23,684 nt of DNA from an uncultured beta proteobacterium. GTDB lineage: Bacteria > Pseudomonadota > Gammaproteobacteria > Burkholderiales > Burkholderiaceae_C. Both the position numbers and the translations under genes were made by a program. The DNA lies in NCBI GenBank assembly GCA_903928325.1, contig CAIYQF010000277.1, forward strand, positions 1 to 23,684. The letters are read 5' to 3'. Numbering within the stretch: the stretch's first letter is position 1; every line of letters starts with the position of its first letter. Shown here piece by piece: positions 7,504 to 13,554 of this stretch. Under the pieces are notes generated by a model. It had not been told where the DNA came from. It did no database searches and saw nothing but the letters and a program-made list of their open reading frames with translations.

Positions 7504-8319
7504 TTATTTCCCACCAAAAATACGCTTGAAAAAACCTTGTTTAGGGGCTTCGGTAAAGCGCATCGGCTTGTCAGCGCCCAAAAACCGATCAATCACGTCT
7601 TTGTAGGCCTCGGCAACGTCGCTGCCTTCCATGTGAACGGCAGGTACGCCCTGGTTTGAGGCTTGTAAAACGGATTCACTCTCAGGAATGACGCCAATGA
7701 GTTTGATGCGCAATATGTCTTGAATGTCTTCGAGCGACAGCATCTGACCCTGGTCTACGCGCGCTGGGTTGTACCGGGTAATCAGCAAATGCTCTTTGAT
7801 GGGCTCCAACCCTTCGATTGCACGCTTGGTTTTGCTCGCTAGCATGCCCAAAATACGGTCCGAATCCCGTACCGAAGAGACTTCTGGATTGGTCACCACC
7901 AAAGCTTCGTCGGCAAAGTGCATGGCCATTAAGGCTCCGGTCTCAATACCCGCAGGGGAGTCACAGACGATGTACTCAAAGTCCATGGCGGCCAGATCGT
8001 GCAATACCTTTTCAACACCTTCTTGGGTAAGGGCGTCTTTGTCACGCGTTTGTGAGGCGGCCAGGACATAAAGGTTTTCACACTGCTTATCCTTGATGAG
8101 GGCTTGGTGCAAATTGGCCTCACGCTGAATCACATTGATAAGGTCATACACCACACGGCGTTCACAACCCATAATCAAGTCAAGGTTACGCAGGCCCACA
8201 TCAAAGTCGATAACAGCCGTTTTATGACCGCGCAAGGCCAGACCCGAGGCAAAGCTGGCGCTGGTGGTAGTTTTTCCTACGCCACCCTTGCCCGAGGTGA
8301 CCACAATGATTTTTGCCAT
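7504..8319 (-). CDS. minD: septum site-determining ATPase MinD
   Basis: MinD is a membrane-binding ParA-family ATPase that recruits MinC and oscillates under MinE. It has 271 residues. The deviant Walker A SGKGGVGKTT carries signature Lys11 and Lys16. DFDVGLRNLDLIMG is switch I, and DSPAGIETGA holds the Walker B aspartate. The C-terminal end APKQGFFKRIFGGK is the amphipathic membrane-targeting helix. A GGAAAG lies 11 bases before the ATG. It is the middle gene of minCDE, with 42 bp to minC and 4 bp to minE. Nothing in it looks unusual for the family. Confidence 0.98.
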   Translation of the reverse strand: MAKIIVVTSGKGGVGKTTTSASFASGLALRGHKTAVIDFDVGLRNLDLIMGCERRVVYDLINVIQREANLHQALIKDKQCENLYVLAASQTRDKDALTQEGVEKVLHDLAAMDFEYIVCDSPAGIETGALMAMHFADEALVVTNPEVSSVRDSDRILGMLASKTKRAIEGLEPIKEHLLITRYNPARVDQGQMLSLEDIQDILRIKLIGVIPESESVLQASNQGVPAVHMEGSDVAEAYKDVIDRFLGADKPMRFTEAPKQGFFKRIFGGK

Positions 8320-8361
8320 GGATAAAGTTTCTTTCCGAATGTAAGGTCAGGTTGCCAAATT

Positions 8362-9180
8362 TTACGATTGCAACGCTTCGATAATGATTTTCTCTTTTCC
8401 GTCGTCGCTGAGCCGAACTTGCGCCGGTTTTCCCAAAACATCGCCGGCCAACTCTTTCTCTGTGGTGCGGTACACGCCGGCAATGGACACGAGCTCGGGT
8501 TCGAGGCAAAGTGAAAAAATGCGCGCACTGGCGTTGCCGCGCGCCCCGGCCATGGCCTTGCCTCGCAAGGGGGCGTACACATGAATATTGCCGTCGGCAA
8601 TCACTTCCGCACCCCGGTTGACCATGGCCAGTACCACCAGGTCACCGCCGCGGGCATAGACTTTTTGGCCGGAGCGCAAGGGTTTGTTCACCACCATCGT
8701 GGGAACTGATGCATCCCTTGGCGCTGGCGCATGGGGTTTTACTTGCGTAACCGGCGCAGTAGCAGACGCGCTGGGCATAAACGCAGTAGTTTGGGCTGCT
8801 TTGGCATTGGATGCTAGGTTGCGGCGAATCTCAGCAGCAGCCTCTAGCAAACCCAATTGCTTTGCCAGAAGCATGCCAGACGCATCGAGTCCGCGCACAG
8901 CGATAGGAACCAAGCGACAACGCTTAAAAGCCGCACACAAGCGATCCCAATTGGCGTCGGGAAATACCAGTTGAACCGGTGCAAAATCGATCACCAAACC
9001 GTCGGTATCAAAAAAATCGGGGCTTTCGCCTTGTGGACCGAAACGCGCTTCCAAGTCAACCGCCAGTTGATCGAGGTGCTTTGTCTTGACCACCAGTGTC
9101 ACCAGGGTCAGTTGGGCACTCTTGAGTTCAAAAGTGGCCGGCGCGGTGCCAGAGCTTGCATCAGCTGATTGAACCGTCAT
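8362..9180 (-). CDS. minC: septum site-determining protein MinC
   Basis: MinC inhibits FtsZ assembly and is carried to the membrane by MinD. It has 272 residues, somewhat longer than the E. coli protein. The N-terminal FtsZ-inhibiting domain (about 18-120) includes QLTLVTLVVKT and DTDGLVIDFAPVQL. A poorly conserved Ala/Pro-rich linker follows (about 125-165). The C-terminal beta-helix (about 170-270) has RSGQKVYARGGDLVVLAMVN, GAEVIADGNIHVYAPLRGKA and GNASARIFSLCLEPELVSIAG, the MinD-binding and dimer surface. AGGTGA at 9190-9195 (minus strand) sits nine bases before the ATG at 9180. Another ATG seven bases upstream is out of frame. It is first in the operon, whose promoter must lie in the gene-free region to the right. 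Confidence 0.96.
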   Translation of the reverse strand: MTVQSADASSGTAPATFELKSAQLTLVTLVVKTKHLDQLAVDLEARFGPQGESPDFFDTDGLVIDFAPVQLVFPDANWDRLCAAFKRCRLVPIAVRGLDASGMLLAKQLGLLEAAAEIRRNLASNAKAAQTTAFMPSASATAPVTQVKPHAPAPRDASVPTMVVNKPLRSGQKVYARGGDLVVLAMVNRGAEVIADGNIHVYAPLRGKAMAGARGNASARIFSLCLEPELVSIAGVYRTTEKELAGDVLGKPAQVRLSDDGKEKIIIEALQS

Positions 9181-9348
9181 GGGGCATGGTCACCTAATTT
9201 ACAGAAACCAAATTTTACTTGATGGAATTTTGGTGGCGCGCTTGCCCGTGTCTGACCGGTGTAAACGTCGTTGCGTTTTAGAGCCTCAAAGCCTAAGGTT
9301 TTACAAAAACTTGTTTTCTATCTTCATTCTTTAAGACATAGATAAAAA

Positions 9349-9360
9349 TAGTAGTAGTAG
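9349..9360 (+). repeat. TAG trinucleotide repeat, DnaA-trio-like
   Basis: Four exact TAG triplets run in tandem, followed by ATAG (9361-9364). They lie in the AT-rich block. TAG triplets read 5' to 3' toward a DnaA box are the single-strand DnaA-binding trio motif described at bacterial origins. A simple slipped-strand repeat would look the same. Confidence 0.5.
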
Positions 9361-9405
9361 ATAGGTACAGGTCTATCAGACTAACAACTGTATTTTCTTT
9401 ATATT

Positions 9406-9418
9406 TATCAATGGGTTA
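9406..9418 (+). promoter_or_regulatory. putative IHF binding site
   Basis: TATCAATGGGTTA fits the IHF consensus WATCAANNNNTTR at every fixed position. It lies between the AT-rich TAG block and the first DnaA-box-like sequence, the place where a DNA bend would bring the two together at an origin. Binding itself is an inference. Confidence 0.45.
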
Positions 9419-9433
9419 TGGTGTTTTTTTGCT

Positions 9434-9442
9434 TGTGGATAT
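9434..9442 (-). promoter_or_regulatory. DnaA-box-like 9-mer (one mismatch)
   Basis: TGTGGATAT on the plus strand is ATATCCACA on the minus strand, one base from the consensus TTATCCACA. It has the same orientation as the perfect box at 9496 and lies 62 bp to its left. Confidence 0.4.
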
Positions 9443-9495
9443 CGCTGAATTTTCTGTATCGGTGGAATGAATAAGTATTGGTTGCTTGCTTGGTC

Positions 9496-9504
9496 TGTGG
9501 ATAA
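9496..9504 (-). promoter_or_regulatory. perfect DnaA box
   Basis: TGTGGATAA on the plus strand is the exact consensus TTATCCACA on the minus strand. It lies about 100 bp upstream of the nnrU-like ATG and 315 bp upstream of minC. A perfect 9-mer by chance in 417 bp on two strands would be expected about 0.003 times, assuming equal base use. Confidence 0.6.
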
Positions 9505-9523
9505 GGACAGAGTTGTCCCAGCG

Positions 9524-9532
9524 TTGTCCACA
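9524..9532 (+). promoter_or_regulatory. DnaA-box-like 9-mer (one mismatch)
   Basis: TTGTCCACA is one base from TTATCCACA. It is on the opposite strand from the other two boxes, 19 bp after the perfect box. A weaker TTGTCCC lies at 9513-9519. Confidence 0.4.
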
Positions 9533-9597
9533 CGCTTTTAAAACCTGTTGGAACGCTGGGTGTGTTAACTTGGGATTTTATTCAAGGGGGCGCATCC

Positions 9598-10176
9598 ATG
9601 CTGCTTATGGTGCTGGGCTTGGTGGTTTTTTTAGGAACCCATTCGCTGCGTTTGCGGGGCAATGCTTTGCGAAATGGCCTGATTACGCGGTTTGGCAAAA
9701 AAGGATTTAAGGGGCTGTACGCAGTTCTTTCGCTGGCTGGGTTTGCAGCGGTGGTTGTAGGTTTTGGCTTGGCGCGGGACACGCCGGTACTGTTGTGGAT
9801 GCCTCCGGCTGGGTTACGCCACTTGGCGTTTTTGCTGATGGCCCTGGCTTTGGTTTTATTGGCAGCAGCCTACGTGCCCAACAATGGCATTCGGGCGAGG
9901 CTGCACCACCCCATGGTTTTGTCAGTCAAGGTGTGGGCGTTGGCCCATCTTTTGGTAAACGGAACCTTGGCGCACGTGGTGCTTTTCGGTTCTTTTTTGA
10001 TCTGGAGTGTGTTGCTTTTTAGTGCCTCACGCCGACATGACCGGCAGCAGGAAGTGGTTTACCCGCCAGGAACCCGCAAGGCCACTGCCCTGACCGTTGT
10101 GCTGGGTGTGTTGGTCTGCGTGGTTTTTATCGCTTGGTTGCACGGGCTTTTGATAGGTATTCGCTTGGTAGCGTAA
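9598..10176 (+). CDS. NnrU family integral membrane protein
   Basis: This 192-residue inner-membrane protein matches the NnrU family, named after a gene linked to nitric oxide and nitrite reduction but often found outside that context. It has about six hydrophobic segments: MLLMVLGLVVFLGTHSLRL at the start, then segments near residues 42-58, 72-95, 105-130 and 160-180. The family's LGTHSLRL, PMVLSVKVWALAHLLVNG and FGSFLIWS stretches are present. The ATG at 9598 is preceded by AAGGGGG at 9584-9590. An in-frame GTG at 9562 has no such site. No denitrification gene is in the window. It is divergent from minC and ends 16 bp from the DUF2788 stop. Its biochemical role is unknown. Confidence 0.88.
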   Translation: MLLMVLGLVVFLGTHSLRLRGNALRNGLITRFGKKGFKGLYAVLSLAGFAAVVVGFGLARDTPVLLWMPPAGLRHLAFLLMALALVLLAAAYVPNNGIRARLHHPMVLSVKVWALAHLLVNGTLAHVVLFGSFLIWSVLLFSASRRHDRQQEVVYPPGTRKATALTVVLGVLVCVVFIAWLHGLLIGIRLVA

Positions 10177-10192
10177 GCGCAGCCAGCGCCAT

Positions 10193-10402
10193 TTACAGGT
10201 GTAAAAACCATTGGATGGCCATTTTTGCCACAAAACCTACCATTCCGAACGACAGCCCCAGAAAAAGTACAAAGGTGCCGAACTTTCCCGCCTTGGATTC
10301 CCAGGCTAATTGTCCAATGATGAACAGCATGTACAGCATGAATGCGCCGACGCCAAAGGTCAAGCCAAAGCTGGCTATTTGTTCTTCGGTATAGCCCCAC
10401 AT
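10193..10402 (-). CDS. DUF2788-type small membrane protein
   Basis: This is a 69-residue protein with two predicted membrane helices (about 12-30 and 43-65) joined by a short polar loop, QLAWESKAGKFGTF. It matches my memory of the DUF2788 family, which is found in beta- and gammaproteobacteria and has no known function. Its ATG (10400-10402) shares one base with the stop of the DUF2189 gene (TAATG), so translation is very likely coupled to that gene. The C-terminus faces the nnrU-like gene at a 16-bp distance. Confidence 0.8.
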   Translation of the reverse strand: MWGYTEEQIASFGLTFGVGAFMLYMLFIIGQLAWESKAGKFGTFVLFLGLSFGMVGFVAKMAIQWFLHL

Positions 10403-11247
10403 TAGCGTAGCGCCGGGATGTCAACGACGTAGGCATCCATTTGGCGGGGCGGCAGGTGGTTTGTATCAATCAAATCACGGTAAGCGTGCCAGCTTGCATG
10501 GCCTAAGAGTGGAACGACAAAAATCAACCCCAGGAGCAGCGAGCACAAGCCCAACAAGGTCATAACCAAAAGTACAGCGGCCCATGCAGCCATCGGCAGC
10601 GGGTTTTTTAACACCACGCCCCAACTCAAAAGTACAGCCTGCAAAAGTGAAATGCGCCGGTCCACCAAGAGCGGCATGGTCACTACGCTTGAGGCAAAAA
10701 TCGGTGCTGCCATAACGCCACCAAGCGCCAGCCACATCTCAAACAACCAACCTTCTTTTGCATCGACAACAAAACGCAAAAAATCAACCGGACTGTGGAT
10801 GGGTACCGGCGATAGCAAGGTAATCAGTGCCGCCGAAGTCAGCACCCAACCGGTTGCAGCAATCGCCAACAGCAGCCCAAACTGAACCATGCACCAGTAA
10901 TCGTTGCTGCGCTTGTCGTGGTGGCTGTTTTGCCAGCGGGACCAGGTGCGCCAAATGGTTTTCCAAGCGATGGGCTCCTTGTTTTCTAAATCCCGGCTCA
11001 AGGCGTACAGACTGGCTGCCATAACAGGAGCCATAAATAAAAAACCTGACAACGCACCGGCCAGCAGCCAAAACCGATCGTGCGCAATACACGTGATTAC
11101 GGCTCCAAAAAGGGTCAACACCAGACCATGTGCCAAACTCACCCACCGCAGCTCGGTGAGGTCGCGCATTCCCAACACCAGCCACTGAAAAGCCTGCAAT
11201 ACGCCCACCTGGCGTATCACCGTTTGCTGGGTTGGGGTGTGGTCCAT
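10402..11247 (-). CDS. DUF2189-type integral membrane protein
   Basis: This is a 281-residue inner-membrane protein with about six long hydrophobic segments (near residues 38-55, 60-82, 120-145, 165-190, 208-222 and 228-252). Short polar stretches such as ALSRDLENKEPIAWKTIWRT and LSWGVVLKNPLPMAAWA fit the DUF2189 family as I remember it. The C-terminus has GHASWHAYRDLI, typical of this family's last conserved block. No catalytic motif is seen. It is the first gene of a two-gene unit with the DUF2788 protein. No clear Shine-Dalgarno sequence precedes the ATG at 11247. The function is unknown. Confidence 0.82.
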   Translation of the reverse strand: MDHTPTQQTVIRQVGVLQAFQWLVLGMRDLTELRWVSLAHGLVLTLFGAVITCIAHDRFWLLAGALSGFLFMAPVMAASLYALSRDLENKEPIAWKTIWRTWSRWQNSHHDKRSNDYWCMVQFGLLLAIAATGWVLTSAALITLLSPVPIHSPVDFLRFVVDAKEGWLFEMWLALGGVMAAPIFASSVVTMPLLVDRRISLLQAVLLSWGVVLKNPLPMAAWAAVLLVMTLLGLCSLLLGLIFVVPLLGHASWHAYRDLIDTNHLPPRQMDAYVVDIPALR

Positions 11248-11283
11248 GGAGCAAGTGTAAGGACTAAAACCGCGCCACTCACA

Positions 11284-11311
11284 TTGCTGAACTCAGGGCC
11301 CGATCCATAAT
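11284..11311 (+). promoter_or_regulatory. sigma70-like promoter for the glutaredoxin-like gene
   Basis: TTGCTG (11284-11289), a 16-bp spacer and CATAAT (11306-11311) lie 22 bp upstream of the ATG. AAGGGA follows at 11321-11326 as the ribosome binding site. It is predicted from the sequence only. Confidence 0.4.
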
Positions 11312-11333
11312 CGCGGTTTGAAGGGAAATATCT

Positions 11334-11699
11334 ATGCCAAGAGCTATATTGAGCGAGTCAGACATTCATCCTGCGGTACGCGCCAGCGTGGCGTTACACC
11401 ACCACGAGATCGTTGAAGAAGTAAAAGCGGCCATTGCGACCCACACCGTGGTGGTGGTGGGAATGGCTTTGAACCCCATGCCAAAAAAGGCACGTGCAGC
11501 GCTGACGCAAGCGGCCGTCGCGCACGAATACCTGGAGTTTGGAAGCTATTTCAACCAGTGGCGTAAGCGCAACGCCTTGAAAATGTGGACCGGCTGGCCC
11601 ACATTTCCAATGGTCTTTGTCAAAGGCAGCTTGGTCGGCGGCGCGACCGATGTGCAAGCCTTGATTGACAGCGGCGAACTCAAAAAAATGCTGGCTTAG
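11334..11699 (+). CDS. glutaredoxin-like protein lacking all cysteines
   Basis: This 121-residue protein has a monothiol-glutaredoxin-like body: a helix HHHEIVEEVKAAI, strand THTVVVVGMA, a helix with KKARAALTQAA, and the cis-proline and glutathione-binding end TGWPTFPMVFVKGSLVGGAT, DVQALIDSGELKKML. In the place of the CGFS or CPYC active site it reads GMALNPMPKKAR, and the whole protein contains no cysteine. It therefore cannot do thiol redox chemistry or ligate an iron-sulphur cluster through its own thiol. It might bind glutathione or act as a structural or regulatory partner. I recall similar proteins in Burkholderiales, so this is probably a family trait rather than decay. Its stop overlaps that of the Spy-like gene by 4 bp. 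Confidence 0.85.
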   Translation: MPRAILSESDIHPAVRASVALHHHEIVEEVKAAIATHTVVVVGMALNPMPKKARAALTQAAVAHEYLEFGSYFNQWRKRNALKMWTGWPTFPMVFVKGSLVGGATDVQALIDSGELKKMLA

Positions 11700-12172
11700 T
11701 GCGCGCTGTGGCGCTCCATGCGGGCGTGCTCTGCGTCAAAGGTTTTCCTTTGCTCCGGGCTTAGCGCCGCGTAAAACGTTTTCACGGCCTCTTCACGGGC
11801 GTTTATTTCGGCCAGCATGGCTTCATGGTGCTGGGCGCGAAAAGCCCGCATTTTGTCGATACGCTCGGGAGTGCTGAGTTTTTCCATCTCGGCGCTCTCA
11901 GGGTGGGGCATGCCCATGGTGGCCGGTGGCTTCATCGCCGTGGCAAAGGTGGTCCAGGCGCTCTCTTGGACGGCGGTAATGTGGAGTTTGGCTTTGAGAT
12001 GGCTCAGGTGGCGCTCTACCATGGACGCAATTTTTTCTGGGTTCATGTGGTGCATCGGACGTATTTCCATCATTCCAAAGGGCTCTTCTTTGGGGCCGTT
12101 TTGTGCCATAGCGGCCAGACCAAGGGTGGCAAGAGCAGCGGTGACGATCAGGGATTTAAGCGCTAATTTCAT
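11696..12172 (-). CDS. Spy/CpxP-like periplasmic protein
   Basis: This is a secreted 158-residue protein with a signal peptide (about 1-23: MKLALKSLIV, then a hydrophobic core, AMA before Gln24). The mature part is helical and Met/His-rich (FGMMEIRPMHHMNP, MVERHLSHLKAKL). It contains two LTxxQ-like helices, HITAVQESAWTTF and LSPEQRKTFDAEH, the hallmark of the Spy/CpxP fold. Such proteins are periplasmic chaperones or stress sensors, and some metal-responsive relatives exist. The Met/His content and the copZ/copA genes 1.2 kb away make copper or envelope stress a fair guess but not a proof. It is divergent from rdgC and convergent with the glutaredoxin-like gene. Confidence 0.78.
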   Translation of the reverse strand: MKLALKSLIVTAALATLGLAAMAQNGPKEEPFGMMEIRPMHHMNPEKIASMVERHLSHLKAKLHITAVQESAWTTFATAMKPPATMGMPHPESAEMEKLSTPERIDKMRAFRAQHHEAMLAEINAREEAVKTFYAALSPEQRKTFDAEHARMERHSAH

Positions 12173-12330
12173 GGAAGGCGTCCTTCAAGGGTTGTGTGGA
12201 ATATGGAAATCACATCCCGCTGCCGTGCAGTGTGCTCGGCAACTGTGTACGCCCCATTGCGTCAAGGCAAGCGCTTGTAAAGTTGCATGAAAATGGTCGC
12301 TGGCAAAGTGGCAATTCAAGAAAGTTCAAT

Positions 12331-13239
12331 GTGTTCAAGAATATGATGGTGTATCGGCTCGCGTCACCCTGGTCGGCAACGCCGGCCCAGTTGGAGGCGG
12401 CATTGGAGGCGGCGCAGTTTGTTGCGTGCGGCGCCTCTGAGGAAAAATCGGTCGGTTGGACCGAACCAAGGGGCCATGCGCACGGCGCGCTGCTAGAGGT
12501 CGTGGCCGGGCAATGGATCGCCAAATTTGCCATGGAGTTCAAGTCCGTTCCCGGTTCGGTGATCAAGCGCAAGGTGCAGGAGCAAGTGGCCCAGATAGAG
12601 GCCTCAACCGGACGCAAACCCGGCAAAAAGGAAATACGCACGCTCAGCGACGACGCGCGTTTGGCCTTGCTTCCTATGGCGTTTACCAAACAGTCGTCGG
12701 TCTTGGTGTGGGTGGATACTTTGACAGGGCTTTTGGTCTTGGACGCCACAAGCCCATCCAAGGCGGACGAAGTGCTGACTTATTTGACCAATGCGGTAGA
12801 AGGTTTGGCGCTTACCTTGTTAAACACCCAGATCGCACCGGCGACCGCCATGGCGCATTGGCTTTCTACCAGAAAGGCCCCGCCAGGCTTTAGCGTGGAC
12901 CGGGAATGCGAGCTCAAAGCCACTGACGAATCCAAGGCCGTGGTGCGCTACACCCGCCATGCGCTGGACACCGACGAAGTGGTCCACCACATTGCCACCG
13001 GCAAAGTGCCCACCCGCTTGGCTTTGACTTGGGGCGACAGCGTGTCCTTCGTGCTGACCGAGGCCTTGCAGCTGAAGAAAATCACTTTTTTGCATGTCGT
13101 GGCCGACGAGGCGCCTGCAGTAGCCAGCGACCGATCGGACGAGCACTTTGACGCCGATGTGGCGATAGCCGCGGGCGAGCTTGCGCGCTTGCTACCTGAT
13201 TTGCTCGAGGCTTTGGGAGGCGAGGTGGGTGCTATTTAG
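12331..13239 (+). CDS. rdgC: recombination-associated protein RdgC
   Basis: RdgC is a ring-shaped DNA-binding protein that limits RecA filament formation. From the GTG at 12331 it has 302 residues, matching the E. coli length of 303. The start MFKNMMVYRL aligns with MLWFKNLMVYRL of the family. Other conserved parts are LLPMAFTKQSSVLVWVDT, GLLVLDATS, KVPTRLALTW and FDADVAIAAGELARLLPDLLEALGGE. AAGAAAG lies 6 bases before the GTG. The frame is open upstream to 12196, but those residues are unrelated to the family. It is divergent from the Spy-like gene, and its TAG overlaps the copZ stop by 4 bp. Confidence 0.94.
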   Translation: MFKNMMVYRLASPWSATPAQLEAALEAAQFVACGASEEKSVGWTEPRGHAHGALLEVVAGQWIAKFAMEFKSVPGSVIKRKVQEQVAQIEASTGRKPGKKEIRTLSDDARLALLPMAFTKQSSVLVWVDTLTGLLVLDATSPSKADEVLTYLTNAVEGLALTLLNTQIAPATAMAHWLSTRKAPPGFSVDRECELKATDESKAVVRYTRHALDTDEVVHHIATGKVPTRLALTWGDSVSFVLTEALQLKKITFLHVVADEAPAVASDRSDEHFDADVAIAAGELARLLPDLLEALGGEVGAI

Positions 13240-13433
13240 CCCGTCACCGCGTAACCTTCCTCGACAATCGCGTGAGCCAGGGCCTCGTGACTTTGCTCTG
13301 ACTGCACCTGCACCTTGTTGGCTGCACGCTCTATAAGCACCGCAGCGTGTGGGTCTAGTCGCACAATGGCGGCGGTGACGGCTTTTTCGCAGTGGCCGCA
13401 GGTCATTCCCGTGACCGTAAAAACGTGGTTCAT
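13236..13433 (-). CDS. copZ: CopZ-like heavy-metal-associated (HMA) copper chaperone
   Basis: This is a single HMA domain of 65 residues with the metal-binding GMTCGHC motif (Cys12, Cys15) followed by EKAVTAAI and an IVEEGYAV end, which gives the ferredoxin-like beta-alpha-beta-beta-alpha-beta fold. Such proteins deliver Cu(I) to CopA. It lies divergent from copA with 121 bp between the starts, a typical copper-resistance arrangement. It is convergent with rdgC, the stops sharing 13236-13239. A Hg- or Zn-binding role is possible but less likely beside a CPC-type ATPase. Confidence 0.9.
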   Translation of the reverse strand: MNHVFTVTGMTCGHCEKAVTAAIVRLDPHAAVLIERAANKVQVQSEQSHEALAHAIVEEGYAVTG

Positions 13434-13490
13434 GGCGAGCTTTCAAAATAGGTGGTGGTTCAGGGTGTTGGAAACGGCGCCCGTAAGCTT

Positions 13491-13515
13491 AACCTTGCAA
13501 CTCCATTGCCGTTTT
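13491..13515 (-). promoter_or_regulatory. possible CueR/MerR-type operator between copZ and copA
   Basis: On the minus strand the copZ leader reads TTGCAAGGTTAAGCT, like the right half of MerR-family copper promoters (GCAAGGT followed by a -10-like stretch). The left half (AAAACGGCAA) keeps only part of the dyad across a 5-bp centre. A TTGAAA lies upstream in the position of a -35 box. No cueR gene is in the window. The match is partial. Confidence 0.25.
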
Positions 13516-13554
13516 TCAACCCCTTTTTTCGTTTTCCCTGAAAGGTAGTCTCCT

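Larger units (their letters stand above)
9301..9532. other. origin-like / DnaA-binding intergenic region between minC and nnrU
   Basis: The 417 bp from 9181 to 9597 contain no gene. Bases 9301-9420 have 32 G or C in 120 (27% by hand count), far below the flanking coding regions. Within this stretch are four consecutive TAG triplets (9349-9360, then ATAG), a perfect IHF consensus, and three DnaA-box-like 9-mers to the right. The order AT-rich block, trinucleotide repeat, IHF site, DnaA boxes is that of bacterial replication origins. The TAG strand polarity, with boxes 3' of the repeats, agrees with the described DnaA-trio element, although the 70-bp distance is longer than usual. No dnaA gene is nearby. 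The region must also hold the minC and nnrU promoters. It could instead be a DnaA-titrating or DnaA-regulated site. Confidence 0.45.

Noticed and set aside
9349..9364. TAG repeat as a CRISPR or satellite array
   Set aside because: It is only four 3-bp units, with no spacers and no cas genes. It is better explained as part of the AT-rich origin-like element or as a simple repeat.
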